Assembly: GCA_002104905.1 (NCBI GenBank)
Contig: MCFE01000089.1
Span: forward strand, 112,664 to 176,663
Direction: 5' to 3'
DNA from: Basidiobolus meristosporus CBS 931.73
Lineage: Eukaryota > Basidiobolomycota > Basidiobolomycetes > Basidiobolales > Basidiobolaceae
DNA length: 64,000 nt
Made by a program: the position numbers and the translations under genes. The notes beneath the pieces are model-generated. The model did no database searches. It saw only the letters and a list, made by a program, of their open reading frames with translations, and was not told the DNA's origin. This document shows, piece by piece, positions 1-12,146 of this stretch; the stretch's first letter is position 1, and each line of letters starts with the position of its first letter.

Positions 1-1940
1 AAGTTGTAAATTCTGGATCTTTCACCTGTGTGTCACAATAGCAAAAGCAAAATAAAGAAATGAGTGCAATATTGGTTTTGAGATATTGTAGTAATGGAAT
101 ACTCTCCATTACCACAGCAACTAATGGGACAAAAGTGGAACTCAGGCAATAAAGTGTGGTACAACCAAACCATTGCAGGCCTCAAGTTTCCTCACAATTT
201 ACACCTCAATTGACTGGCTCTTGCACTGGTATTAGTTTGGACCATGGGCCAAAGTACACCATCTCCCTGAACAATAAGATAATCAGCAGCGTAGCACCAG
301 CCCATATGAAACTGTTTCATGATGATCCACCAATCATCACTGAAACCAAAGTGTGATTAAACAATTATCAGGACAAGGATAGAGGAAGACACTGGATACA
401 TACAAAGTTTATTAGAGGAGATTTTAGTCAATATAGGTACAAATGATATGCGCAAGGAAGTTTGCCCAAAAGGGAGAACAAAAGAATGCATATGGAAAGC
501 GCCAAAGGAAACAGTTCACCCAAAACTGGTGATACCCTCCCACCAGCAAGAACCAAGATGATATCAAAAACAAGACCAACCTGCAAGTGTTGAGAGATAA
601 GGTACAAGTGTTACATGCAACAAGAGCTATCTATGAAGAGTTGTTTGTTGGAGCAGTCATGTTGATACAAGACACAATCAGAGAGGGATGAGACAAGTTA
701 CCCATGCCAATACAAAGTATGGAGATACTACCCAAGAAGACTGTGCACCACCTGAGAAGAGGTTCCTTGATAATTAAGGAGAAGGATGCCGTACTCATTC
801 TCTATCCATACTGGACACAGTGAGACAGAAGATGCAAGGAATCAACTGTTGCACCCTCACAAGACCTTGGGAGCCCCCCTGTTTTGTTGCATACCTGGTA
901 TTAATATGTACAACAGTTGTTGAGGTATATGCAGACCTGGTACAAGCTGCAAGAGCACCAGAAGTAGAACTCCCAATTGAAGGACTCCTCTAAGAAGTTT
1001 GCAAACATCTTGAACTGCATTTCCAAGAAGGAACTATCCTAGAGAAGATACACAAATAGATTAAATGCACCAGCCAGTTAACCCATGCAATTGACCAAGC
1101 TGCTGTGTTACAACTATTACAGTGGGTTACCATAGGACAACTCAGGAACCAGTACAAAGCCCAACTCTAAGAAGCCAAAGAGACTGCAATGGACTCTGTA
1201 GAGACCATGAGGCAAGTGCAAAAGCGCCTTGATTGCACCACAGTCTCTACAGAAGAACTACACTATGACTTGGAAGAAGCAAAAACTTGCTATTGACAAC
1301 AGGTGACTGCCAACCAAGTGTATGCCTTCTTCAAAAGGTCCCCTTCTATCATATTGAACACAACAAGGACAAGCCCTGACAATATTTGCAAGCTAAAGAA
1401 GCAAGACTTTATTGTGTTATTGCATCTCTTCTTGTTCTCCAACCCTCCCAAGGATCTTACCCAGAACCCTATGGTTTGCCAATTATTTGGCACTGTGGAA
1501 ACATCCCCCAAGCAACACAAGTTGCACCGCACTCTGCTGCCAAATGGTATCATGTACTTGCCCATGACCCCCTTGCAAGTGACAACCAGCAATGGTACTA
1601 TGGTAACTCCCCATGCTCTATAAACAAAATTGACCCTGGAGAAGCAAGTTAGTCAAAGAACTTGAAGGACAAAGCTCCCTCTTAACCCCTGGGATATATG
1701 AGTACTAAATGTAGTACCCACTCTTTGCCCAAGAGTTCTCCCCAGAGTCCTACCCAAGTCCACCAGTATCCTCCCTATGAATCCCCCACATGTCCTCCCT
1801 CCTATTCCTGCCCTTATCTGGTTAGAACACTTACCATAACAGGAAGGTGTTCACACCCCTATTTGATAACACATTATCTATGATCAAAGCCCCCCAAGTG
1901 ATATATATATATATATATCCAATTGGACCAAGAGAGAGAA
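1..1940. other. AT-rich region without an intact gene
   Basis: No intact gene is recognisable. Short open frames exist on the plus strand, notably 1303-1623 and the stretch before it (about 1080-1300), which reads as a Gln/Glu-rich, coiled-coil-like peptide interrupted by stops. This looks like a decayed transposon-associated reading frame rather than a host gene. The family is not identified. Confidence 0.5.
1901..1918. repeat. (AT)9 microsatellite
   Basis: Nine uninterrupted AT dinucleotides, lying 22 bases left of the candidate terminal inverted repeat at 1941. Confidence 0.9.
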
Positions 1941-2418
1941 CCCTATGAAAAATAATTTGGTCCCACAGCTGGATCCAATCCAGATCATCCGTCAAGATCC
2001 AGTTTGGAGACCATCACAATAACAGCAGCTTGGAATTAGTGACCCTCCTGGCAATCATATAACAAGATTATGACGGTGTTTTGCAAATTTTACAGCCAAA
2101 TAAAGGAATAAAACTTGATGATTTTTTATTGGTGCTGTGACAATATTTGCATGGCATTGTTGCAGTCTTTGAGCGCTCTATTACTATTTTAAGTGGATCC
2201 TGTTGGCCAGGACTTCCAATTGCCTTATATGGCAAGAAACTTGATGGTATTTTGACGGCCTCACAGCAAGACTTTGATGGATTTTTCTTGGCAGTACAAT
2301 GGCCTGATGCTGGTTCTGTATAATGCTACAATACCAATTTACCAAATGGTATTTCCTTTTTCTACCTCCTCTTGTTCAATTCATATATTCCACTGTAGAA
2401 TCACCTTTCATTATTTGC

Positions 2419-5099
2419 TTACCCACTACTCCCTTGGGTATTCCACATATAGTTCAGATCAAAAAAAAATATGGCCTCCAGCTTACTAACCTCTACAAAT
2501 GTGCACACCTGCTGCAATTGACATACTTCTATTGCCTCAACTTTACGGCTTTTTAGTGTGATACTTGCAAAGTTGCCATATACCTTGTACTGCTGGTAGC
2601 ATATACATCTTGCAAACATAGGCTTGGATGTTGCCACTTCTGCCATGAATACCTCCTGAATATTGGCAAAGAACTTCTTGGTATTTAGCCAATATATTCC
2701 TTCTCCCTGCTGGATTCTAGTCCCACTTATAGGTGCACTCCGGCTTTTGTTTGTGTGAATTCTGTATTGAATGGTGTAGAAGTTGGTTTGTGACCTCAAG
2801 AAATCCAACATATCTTGGTGGAGTTTTCTTGATAAAAATTAGATGCTTGTTGCACCCAACCCAAATTTGCATTACTTAACTGATTACCCATGATTTGGGG
2901 CTGCTTAGCTTCTTAATGCCATAGGCATAGGTGTCTCCTTGTGCACATTTGACCTCAGTATTTTCCAACTCTTTCTGGCTGTCCTCCATGTGCCAACTCA
3001 TCACATCCATGATGGACTTAAAGGTAATATTCTTGATGAGATTGGGGTATGGTAGTACCTGCAACTTGACTTGTCTTCCTATCTCCCCACACATCTGCTC
3101 CATAGGAAACTCCCAAAAGGTGAAGCAAGGCCCCATATTCTCCACACACCATGCAAGATGGAGTAGAGAATGGATACAGTAGCGGCAGAGAGCTACATGT
3201 TCAGCTTTATGTTCGTAGTATAGCCGCTCAAATCCTGTCACAAACTCCTTGCACAACAGCTGTAGATGTGTCAAGGCAGCATTGGTGATCTGCTTCTGGA
3301 TAAATATTCCTGCAATGTCCACATATGACTCCCAATGCTTCCAATGTACTCTTGGTAGGAATAGCTTCAGAACACCACTTGAATAAATACACATCCAGTT
3401 CATCCAGTCTTTGCATTTGTATTGTCACATATGCATATGAGTATTAATTGGAGCCAATGAGAAGTACTTAGGGTAGCAGATACTCTGTAATATCTTGCCA
3501 ATTTTTTCAAATATCTCTGGTATTTCAAAGAGCTCATTTGGCTTGAAATGCCCCATGTACAACTGGTCATGAGTATATGGATATTACTGAAAAGCAAATG
3601 CATTGCTCCCAGTGGAAAGCTTTTACTCCAACAGATACCCTCTATCTTAAGTATCTCCAGTTTCCAATTGATTCTATATTCTGGCCAATGGCTTATAGCC
3701 TGCTAACTTTGCTGCAATTGCATGCATACTTCTGTATGTTCTCTCTGTGAAAGATGATGTTCTTAGTGCTGGTGTTTGGGTAATAATAATGTGTGTGAGT
3801 TATGGAGTAAATCCCTTGGATCTCACACATTTGACAGCAATACCGTCCATTGTGCCCGGAAAAACCTGCTAACTTGCTGATGGCTGGGGTATCTCCAATG
3901 CAGATAATAATATGCGCTGTTACATGACAGCCATTTACCGTTGGAGAGCATAAAAAATTCATTCAGCAATGGATACAGGTAGCTATTCAGGTTGGACGGT
4001 GATTTAGGCCCAGATACCAGTGAGACTACCATCAGATTATTGCTCTGATGCTGTAAGATGGGCGGCAGATTAAGATTGATGAGAATCAGTGGCCAGCAGG
4101 ATTTGCTGGTAGAGTACTTGTTTAATGAGAATCCATCAAGTGCTAAAGCAAAGGCATGGTCATACATACCTTCAAAGTAGCCCTTGCTTCTTAGCTGTTT
4201 GTCATGTTTGCCATCAAATATATTGGATATATTTGCGCTTGATTGATACTGAGTGTGGTGCTGTATAGCTTTGCAATATTTGTCGGACTGCATCAGCTTC
4301 CTCAGACAGGGTATGACTGGATTATATCCGGAGTGTGAACAATGTTTTCCCTCTATGGTGGTGGATTCCTGACAATTTGGACACATTGCAATGGCAGCAT
4401 TTTTGAATGTGAATGCCATGAAACTGTTAGCACCTGCTGGAATCAGGACAGTCTCTGGATCATATGTTGCCAGCTGCATGATGGTTGTCTACTTGTACCA
4501 TGTACATGGTAAGTTGCATCCTGGTGTGATTTTGGCAAGAAGTAGTAATAAATCCTTGAAGCCCTCATTACTGATATTAGTGGAAATGCGCCACTTCTCT
4601 AGCCATAACATTACATCATTCACCAGTAGATGGATTACTGGGCTCACTTGGCTCCATTAAGTATCCTTGGCATTTGTTTCAGTGGGTGTTGTCTCATTGC
4701 ATATAGGGATTTGACCGGGCTCATATGTGGTACTGTTGTTAGGGGAGATAGGCCCAAAATCCATCAGTGAGCCTTCTTTGTCAGAGCTATCACTCTGCAT
4801 GCCTATTCAGAAGGCTGAGGTGAGCCTAAAGGCATCACAAACTCACCTGACTTGGTTTGCACAAGGTGACAAAGACAGCCAGGTGCCAATATAGAAGTAT
4901 CAACTGGCCGGCAAGATAATGTTGGTACAGTAGTGACCAATGAATTGTCAAATATGACTTGGGTGGCAAAACACTGGCCATGATTTTTGTAGTACTTCCT
5001 ATGCTGTGTGTGTGCTTCATGGCTGAGAGGCTTGCCACAATAGCCACATGGTCTTTTTTCTCTTCTCTTATGGCGTTGAGTCAAAGTAGTCTTGTCCAT
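2419..5099 (-). pseudogene. Tnp2/Transposase_21-type (CACTA/EnSpm) transposase, broken
   Basis: The minus strand carries consecutive fragments of one transposase in shifted frames: 5099-4803, 4479-3823, 3962-3693, 3603-3400, 3403-2876 and 2811-2419. The N-terminal piece has a cysteine/histidine motif (CGYCGKPLSHEAHTQH) typical of these proteins. The central piece has the family signature around LALDGFSLNKYSTSKSCWPL, then NLPP and SGPKSPSNLNSYLYPLL, followed in the next frame by ISKLAGFSGHNGRYCCQMC. The 3403-2876 piece resembles the DUF4218-like C-terminal region (HLAWCVENMGPCFTFWEFPME). Several frameshifts and stops make it non-functional. The protein would cut and paste the element through its terminal repeats. 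The family assignment rests on recalled motif order. Confidence 0.72.
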
Positions 5100-5322
5100 G
5101 GGGCAAACAGTTTGACCTTCAACAACGTAATGCTATTATATCACTTTTTGGTCAATACTCATGTGAACTTAAGACAGTCTTGTATTTGAGACATTGCACC
5201 TACGTGAATGTGAGATTCAATGATGACCCACCATAGTAAGCATTATAAATAAAGTTGTGGCACCATATACACATGTATATGTAACACTATTATCCCCTTT
5301 GGTTTGACTCACTTCCATATAT

Positions 5323-5793
5323 ATGCTGCCAAAAAATATAGCAAAGTTGTCTGGTTCTCAACCAAACCCCACCGCTGATGGCAACAGAAGAATGGTTGGA
5401 CAACAGCTTGCTTTGGCATTCAGTGCAACAAGCGGGTCTACATCCAAAAAAGACCCTGTGGACAGTGTTCCCATTGAAGGTAATAATGCAGACTCCTCAG
5501 GCTCTCAGTCAAGTAGGCAATTGAGAACCTCTGTAGAGCCACAAGTTGACCATTATGCTCAGGCAGATGAGAATATAGCAAATGCAGTACCCTCTGCTGA
5601 AGATCAGTAAGTGGCCATGATAACATCACCACAACCCATATTAGCAAGTATGTTGTCAGCTCATACCAATGTATTAATGAAGCAATTAGGTGCAGTGGCT
5701 GATAGGATATATGTAATGGCCCAGAGAAATCAGGAAGTAGCCAGAAACAGGATGAGTGGATATTTTCTTGCTGAAAAGAAGGAACTCAAGTAG
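5323..5793 (+). pseudogene. unidentified ORF divergent from the transposase
   Basis: A plus-strand frame starts at 5323, about 220 bases from the transposase start and in the opposite direction. It is interrupted by one in-frame TAA at 5608 and continues to 5793. The first half is Ser/Gln/Pro-rich. The second half is helical (LMKQLGAVADRIYVMAQRN). The stop sits inside CAGTAAGT, a perfect splice donor, but the nearest acceptor would give only a ~38-base intron. It may be the accessory ORF of the DNA transposon. No function can be assigned. Confidence 0.35.
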
Positions 5794-6119
5794 TTCAGTG
5801 TCACAGCCAAGAATTGGGCCATTTCCCAATGTAACAGCAGAGGAACACTATACAGTCTTTGAAGCACAACAACAGTGCCCAAAGATAAAGCCCACAGAAA
5901 AACCTATCACAGCATGGGAGGGAGACATTGTGGTGTTTATACCAAAGCCTAAAAACCAAAAGACATTGAAAATCTGTGAAGCTGTTGAGTGCAATAATGA
6001 AGAGTGGACTAATAGACTTGTTCCATTGTGCCATAGATCATAGTGCCAGAAAGTGCTGTATATTTTGTTTTTAATTTGATATTTTAGGGTCATATGCATG
6101 TCAATTTTGATCCCAAATT

Positions 6120-6199
6120 GGCACTGTATGGCACCATCTGGCACTCTGTGGCATGATCAGGCACCATCTGGCATGCTATGGCACTATTGGGCACTATGA
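6120..6199. repeat. eight-unit, 10-bp-period GGCA repeat
   Basis: Eight consecutive decamers each begin GGCA: GGCACTGTAT, GGCACCATCT, GGCACTCTGT, GGCATGATCA, GGCACCATCT, GGCATGCTAT, GGCACTATTG, GGCACTATGA. The phase is kept exactly over 80 bases although positions 5-10 of each unit vary. Confidence 0.85.
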
Positions 6200-6394
6200 T
6201 CAGCTGGAATGATGGAACAAGTCCAATATACAAGAGGCCATTGTGGTGGTGTATAAGTCCAAGGGCGAGATACGTCCAACACTTCTCAAGTGTTTTGTGT
6301 GTGGGGTGTTCACTGGGTGCGATAACCTCTGGCAAAAGCTTGCTAGGAATACTTGGGTTCTGTCTCTAATCTAATGTGAAGGGGAATAAAGCCA

Positions 6395-7050
6395 CAAGCT
6401 TGTCAAGGGAAAACTATTGAGCTACAATCCCCAACTTAGTTGGCATCTTAACAAAAGTATGTGCTGGGTTCAGCGTCCTTTGAGATGACAATGTACTAAA
6501 GCTTCCAAAGTCAAAACAACTGTAAACTCCACCAGCAGGGACTTGATAAGAATGCAGCTTTGGTCAATAGTTACAAAGACAGAAAAGTATCTTTGCCTGT
6601 ACAAGAACAAACTTGGGAAAGAATCAAATATAATAAAAGATACCTACTCTGAGTATTCCTCACAAGTAGTGCCTCCAAGGTCAGTTGGCTGTCAGCGCAG
6701 TTTCCTGGGAGTGTCCTGTGGTCTAGGGTTGGAAGTTCAGGTAGCAGAAGGTAGCAGTGATCACACTAATCAACAAGTTGGTATATTGATAAAAGGGATG
6801 ATGACTTATTGTTGAGGGATAGCCTCCCTTATATACTTTTCTTACCGGCTAAGTGATTACTAATCATGGTGTTCCAGAAGGTTCCGGAGATCAATAGAAA
6901 TCTTAATGACATCAGAATGACCTAAGAATGTTCTAAGTAGGTGCCAGAAGGTTCTAAGAGGCACAGCACATCCAACCAATCAGGAATCAGTATTCTGAAA
7001 CCTGTGTAACATGGGGATACCATATATGGTATGGAAATGGTAGGGATGGT
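6395..7050 (-). mobile_element. Ty3/gypsy-type LTR and leader fragment (same family as 56760-57602)
   Basis: The stretch from about 6400 (ACTATTGAGCTACAATCCCC) through the AACTGTAAACTCCACCAGCA block at about 6520 and on to the GTTCCAGAAGGTTCC block at 6871 matches 56770-57535 with many substitutions. In the second place it lies upstream of a gypsy gag gene on the minus strand, so this copy is taken as a solo or truncated LTR plus leader in the same orientation. It contains heat-shock-element-like motifs at 6872-6884, 6926-6933 and 6947-6954. Exact boundaries are uncertain. Confidence 0.55.
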
Positions 7051-7289
7051 GACACAGGCTGATCATGTGTCACGGGTACTGGCGTGGGTACTTGCCTAAT
7101 ACAGAAGTACTTATAGCTAGTAATCTTACATAAAGTGAGGGGTAACTTATGCAATAAGGTAAGCAGGTGTGATTGTCAACCGGCTTATGGGATAGTACTG
7201 ATTGGGCAAGACAAATGGATAAAACTAAAATAAGTGTAGTAGAGATATAGGGAAGTAGAAAATAAGGGAATGAGCACATCTGTCAGTGG

Positions 7290-7841
7290 GTGTCACTGTC
7301 ACCCCACTACACCGTCAAAAGTCTAGCACACCATCACCTTAAGGCCGGCATACCATGGGACCATCAGGAACTCAAGGCCAAGCAGAATGCACTTGACTTG
7401 TTCCATGGGCATTATCCTGGATTCAAATGGGCAAACAGATTTTGGGCCAGCACTGGTATGCTAAGAAAGTATCTTAAGAATAGCAGAAACTATCAAAGGC
7501 AGAAGAACAAGGGTGCCATGGCTAAAAACCAGCAGCTTCCTCAAGAGCCCATTACAAGTAGGGCCAAAAGCTCCAGACAAGCGTCAAAGAGACGTCAGGC
7601 AGCTGGAAGAGTGCCAATTAAGGACAAGCAGGCAGATATGGATGCACCAGCACAACATTTATCAAGTGAAAAGTGTAGTACCACTCAAGAAGTACCCAAT
7701 CAAAGTAGCAGTGAAAGACCTGGCAGTGATAAAGGTAAAGGGAAAAATGTCTACACAAGCCTGAGACAGGGAGGCATGCAAAAAAACTGCAGTTCCTGCC
7801 AATTAATGCTGCTAGCCAGGAACAGACTGAATACCTCATAG
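7290..7841 (+). CDS. hypothetical ORF in the transposon-rich region
   Basis: An open frame of 183 codons. It is basic and low in complexity from residue 70 onward (Lys/Arg/Gln/Ser-rich, with RAKSSRQASKRRQAAGR), so the product could bind nucleic acid. No family is recognised. The surrounding sequence to about 8430 has further interrupted plus-strand frames (for example 8206-8424). It is more likely a remnant of a transposon accessory protein than a host gene. Confidence 0.3.
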   Translation: MSLSPHYTVKSLAHHHLKAGIPWDHQELKAKQNALDLFHGHYPGFKWANRFWASTGMLRKYLKNSRNYQRQKNKGAMAKNQQLPQEPITSRAKSSRQASKRRQAAGRVPIKDKQADMDAPAQHLSSEKCSTTQEVPNQSSSERPGSDKGKGKNVYTSLRQGGMQKNCSSCQLMLLARNRLNTS

Positions 7842-8757
7842 CCAAGAAGAATTACCAACAAGAAAACAGCTGTTTTTACAAGGGTTGGAAGTGCAGCCAG
7901 TTGAGCTACACTCCAGCAAGGTAGATGAGTTTGCAGAAAAAGGCAATTTGTCTACCTCAGCCTCCACATCCTCCATTGTTGACAGAGTGGAGATCCCACT
8001 GACAGACAAGGCTACAAGATCAAGAACTTAGGAGTCTAACACAATGCCTTCAATGGAATTTTGGAACATTAATAGGCACAGCAAGAGGTTGCAGCACTTC
8101 TTCATAAGCAGTGCTCAGGAAAATGCACTTAAATATTGCAAGGATTTATTGCAAAGTCTGGCAGATGAGGTGCTAGACCTTGCAGTGCTGGCTGAAGACT
8201 AGGGGATGTGGGAACCAATGAAAAAACAGTGGCATCAAGCCATTGGGTTCCTGCCAAAGCTGTGGAAGCAGAGAGCTACAGCAGAAATACTTATTAAGTG
8301 GTGGATTTTAATGGAGTTACTTGCTGAGTCAGGGGTTGGGCTTAATGTTAATTTAGGGTATAGGGACTTGTATAGGTCACTACAATTGGCAATTGAGGTA
8401 CAGCTGAAGTTTCAATGGAAATAAATCAATTTGTATGCATGAAAAGTGAGGGAAACAGTTGAGTCTGGTAGTAAGGAGTGTGAAAAAGAGGCAATAGCCA
8501 ATCAATGAACACAAATGTAAGAGGTGATAGAGTGTCTGGGATCAGAAAGTGAGCAAATTGGCAGGGAACCAATCATTAGCCACTGATACTGTGATGTGAT
8601 GAAAAATTCTGACCAAGTTTTTTGTGAGATCTGGGGTGCAATTATTTTCAACAGTCTCTGGACAGTGTCCTGACAGGATCAGTACCTCTTAGTCACTGGA
8701 CTTTAACTTTGTGACAGTCTTTTGACAGGAGCATTACAATAATTTTTCATAGGGCAT

Positions 8758-9002
8758 GTTCTAGGCTCCACCCAAGCCTAGCATATCTAGCATCCCCAAG
8801 CATACCAAGCCTAGCCTTCATACAAACAAACTCTGTTTCCTCCAAGCTAAACCCAGCTATACACAAGACCAATATTAGACCAGAATCTCTCTGCTAATAT
8901 TTCCTCCACTCTCTGACAATTTTAAGATTCTGCCCTTAGTTGTCCTTTAGGTTCAATTAAACCATTCAAGAGTTTTATCACACATTTCTCTTGGATTTGA
9001 CA
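8758..9002 (+). mobile_element. solo LTR fragment (family also at 55577-55766)
   Basis: From about 8820 to the end this matches the reverse complement of 55577-55740. Shared blocks are ACCAATATTAGACCAGAA, CTCTGCTAATATTTC, TTAAGATTCTGC (with one change), CATTCAAGAGTTTTAT and TTCTCTTGGAT. The right end is near ...TTTGACA. The left end (TGTTCTAGG) is a guess from the TG...CA rule. No coding sequence of this element is attached here. Confidence 0.5.
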
Positions 9003-10844
9003 CACCACAAAGAGTGAATAAAGCAACTCAAGTATAATCCTGAGAAATCAAAGTGCTAATTAGCAGGATTAACATTAATTAACTCCTACTATTGGCCAAT
9101 ATTACAGGCAATTAGAGAGCTAGGGCTATTTCAAACTTATGCATGACCATGCATTTGCCTTGATACACAATGGATTATCATTGCGCAAGTGCTTTTGTAG
9201 GAAGTTTTGTTGGCCATTGACTATTATCAGCTTGCATCTGCCACCTAATCCCAAAGTTTCAAGTTAGGTAGCACCTGTGCTCTATCTACCTTAGTCACGC
9301 ATATGAACTTTTGACCTTATTCCTGCATACAATGCTAACACAATTAGTAAGGCTCAAAAATACTGAATGCATGAAATCAGTACCTGAAATCAATGGCACT
9401 CTAAATATACCTTTGGGAGTCTATAGTATACTGCAGAAATTCATGGTACTATTCTGGTCCATGAACACTATCTGGTGGTATTATTAATTATTTGCCTTGA
9501 AGTAGAATCCATGTAAAGCACTGATTGTGCCTTCAAATGTGGATTAACCCACTGTGCTAAATTTGAAAAGTCCTTGAGCAAGGTAAGCTTAATAACTGCC
9601 TTGGGCTCTAGGTATTAATATAGAGCAAAGCTTCTTGTGCCAATTGATACAAGCTAGTAGTAAGATTTATTTGGATTTTCAACAGATAATAGTGAAAGAG
9701 TACATTGCAAGTGTAATAGCTCCAGTGCAGTAGTAGGTGATAAATGAAAGTACAAGGTAAAAGTCAGTTGAGGTGGAAGCTTATAGGAGGAAATAGAGTG
9801 TCAGGGATTGAGCAGTAATAGTGGAGGCAGAGAAGTACTGTAGGAAAAAATTGAGAAAAGGCCTGTAGCACACCATCATAATATTAGCTGAATTCTAAAT
9901 TTTGCAAAACTGGCTACTCTAAGTATTGCAGGTACTAGCTGTTAGGCAGGCAAACTGGCATATTCTATAGGAGGAGGCTATGCCAGCCTGCATTCACACC
10001 ACAATTGGCCATCTTCTGTGCAATACTGCCACAAAAAATGCAACTGAAATAATGAGGGAAGAATACTTGATGAATGCCAGCAAAATACCATTGGAATATC
10101 AGCTGATCATCAGATGTATGTCAGATGAACTCTATGTTTGTATTTTTTGATAGGGGCAAGGATCAGAAGCTTAGAGACTATTGGGGCGGGAGATCTCAGC
10201 TAAGGCTTCCTCAGCATTCATTATGTAGTAAATACATATTTTGGACAACAATAATCTTACTGCAAACTGGAGCAGAGCACAGCGAGTATTAGCCAATATC
10301 AATAATGCGTGTAAACTGCTAAGGAAGTATTCATCCCGTCATATTTCCTGGCTATTGGTATATGGTTAGACCTCAGTCCCATTGCGGGCATCATGAAAGG
10401 AGCCATGGTCAGACTGTGAATTGAAAGAAAATTGGGGCAGTATTTATTGGTGGAATTCGCACCATCTCAACCAGGTTTGTCATGGCTGATCAACACACTT
10501 GCTTATATCCACCAATTCTGAATGATTATTCTCGATATCCTTGCTAATTGCGTTGAGCATCTAGATGCTGCGCTGTTAATTCTTTGATGTTTATATTTAG
10601 GCCATCGTGAACTGCTGGGTTTGTACGCAGTTTGACAGTAGCATGCATCAGTATCTCCATTTGCAACGTTTGGTTTATTGGACAACTATAAAGGGCCCAA
10701 CACACGAGTATAATATGGCATCTTGAACAGAAGGTAATATTCACTTGGGACTAGAATACCAACAACGGACTACTAAGGAATTCTGACTAATGAAACGGGA
10801 TCAAATAATGTTGGCGTGGTATTCACGCGGCAACCTATGTTTAA
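9003..10844. other. gene-free AT-rich stretch
   Basis: No open frame of convincing length or known family is present. The longest frames are about 60-66 codons on the minus strand near 10503-10744. No RNA gene or repeat structure was recognised. Confidence 0.5.
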
Positions 10845-12146
10845 TTAAGATTTCTCCATCTCAACCTTCTCGCCATCCTCCTCCGAAGTATCCTTGATAC
10901 CTCTGGCTACAAGGTAAGCAAACGGAAGTGAGGCTGTGCATAGCACCCAGTTGATGATTAACTGAGTCAAGAAAGGAGTACTCTTAGCATCGATATCCCA
11001 GGCAATAGCTGCACCGGCAGATTGGAGTCCTTTGTAGTACCCAGCATAGCGAGCAAGAACGTGGCTGTCATTGGAAAGGGCACCCATCAGCCAATAAGCA
11101 TAGGTTTGCAAAACGGCATCCAGAAAGCCGTAGAACAGATACAAGACAAACTTTGCTCCCCATCCTGGGCCGTTGATGAAATCGATGTCTTTGGGATGAT
11201 CTTCCCGAGTGTATTGTACCTGAAGACCAAGCCCACCGCCCCAGATAATCATTGTTAGGACAGCCACCAGGGCTAGTCCGTACAACGCACGAGTGCGACG
11301 GTGAAGCTTGGCATTGTCAAGCAATAGACCTACACCATAGGCACCAATCATTTGCGCACCCCAGTAGAAGGCACTGTTGAAAGAGCGGGTACGAACGTTG
11401 AAAAGAACACCATTCACAGCACCGAACTGATAGGAGTAGAACCAGTTGGAAGTCACGCACAAGGGAAGGAGCAAGAGCATGTTCTTGTTTTTGAACAACT
11501 TCAGGATCTCAATGATCTCGCCGCCTACATTCTCGAATTTGGAGACTTGCACGCGGGAGCCGTCCTCACGCACCACCTTCTCGGGAGGAATTAAGCCCAA
11601 GCCAAGCAGAGCGCCAATAACCATTAGAGCCATCAATACGTAGTATGTGGCGGTACTCACCTGGCCAGCTGACGAGTGGAAGTTGAGGCCGAAAGGAATG
11701 AACGAGCCAAGAACAGCACCCATGTTGAAGATAATCCAGAAGATTCCGACCGCACGGCCTTTTTGATTTTCGGATGGGTAAGACATCATGATTGTACCCT
11801 GAGCAGTCCAGAACATACCGGCGCCAATACCTAGAATTGCACTAGCGACAATGACAAAGGTCGGCTCCTTGGTATTGCTGTAGTATACAAGGGAACCGGA
11901 GTAAAGGGCGTAGGTAAGGCCGCCGCTGACCATAGTCCAACGTCCACCAAGGACATTGTGGATGGCACCACCGAACACGCCGAACACTGAGAAGCAGGCA
12001 TAGAGGGCAACATTTCCATTCTTGGTGGTGTTGTCATCCATCTGACCTCCAGCACCTAGACTGTTGATGACATTGTACATGCCCGGGCAGCAGAAACATG
12101 CAAAGCCAACTAATATGACCTGCATCATTGGTGAATTGAGCCTCAT
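10845..12146 (-). CDS. UNC93-like (DUF895) major facilitator protein
   Basis: A single uninterrupted frame of 433 codons encodes a polytopic membrane protein. It begins MRLNSPMMQVILVGFACFCC, followed by GMYNVINSLGAGGQMDD, which fits the start of fungal UNC93-like/DUF895 proteins of the major facilitator fold. About 11-12 hydrophobic segments are visible, with a charged cytoplasmic loop after the sixth (PPEKVVREDGSRVQV) and an acidic C-terminal tail (TSEEDGEKVEMEKS). Conserved pieces include LGIGAGMFWTAQGTIMMSYP and GRAVGIFWIIFNMGAVLGS. Substrates of fungal members are mostly unknown; ion or small-solute transport or a regulatory role is possible. The start is the first ATG of the frame and leaves the first membrane segment complete. 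No close neighbour gene exists on either side. Confidence 0.85.
   Translation of the reverse strand: MRLNSPMMQVILVGFACFCCPGMYNVINSLGAGGQMDDNTTKNGNVALYACFSVFGVFGGAIHNVLGGRWTMVSGGLTYALYSGSLVYYSNTKEPTFVIVASAILGIGAGMFWTAQGTIMMSYPSENQKGRAVGIFWIIFNMGAVLGSFIPFGLNFHSSAGQVSTATYYVLMALMVIGALLGLGLIPPEKVVREDGSRVQVSKFENVGGEIIEILKLFKNKNMLLLLPLCVTSNWFYSYQFGAVNGVLFNVRTRSFNSAFYWGAQMIGAYGVGLLLDNAKLHRRTRALYGLALVAVLTMIIWGGGLGLQVQYTREDHPKDIDFINGPGWGAKFVLYLFYGFLDAVLQTYAYWLMGALSNDSHVLARYAGYYKGLQSAGAAIAWDIDAKSTPFLTQLIINWVLCTASLPFAYLVARGIKDTSEEDGEKVEMEKS

Larger units (their letters stand above)
1941..8754. mobile_element. candidate CACTA-like DNA transposon (decayed)
   Basis: A 13-base inverted repeat, CCCTATGAAAAAT, occurs at 1941-1953 and in reverse complement at 8742-8754. 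It brackets 6.8 kb that holds a broken Tnp2-type transposase on the minus strand (2419-5099). Near both ends short TGACGG/TGACAG-like words recur (about 2060, 2250, 8670, 8720), reminiscent of the subterminal repeats of CACTA elements. The termini are not CACTA and I see no convincing target-site duplication. The two ends may therefore belong to different copies. An LTR fragment (about 6395-7050) lies inside the interval. Confidence 0.4.
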
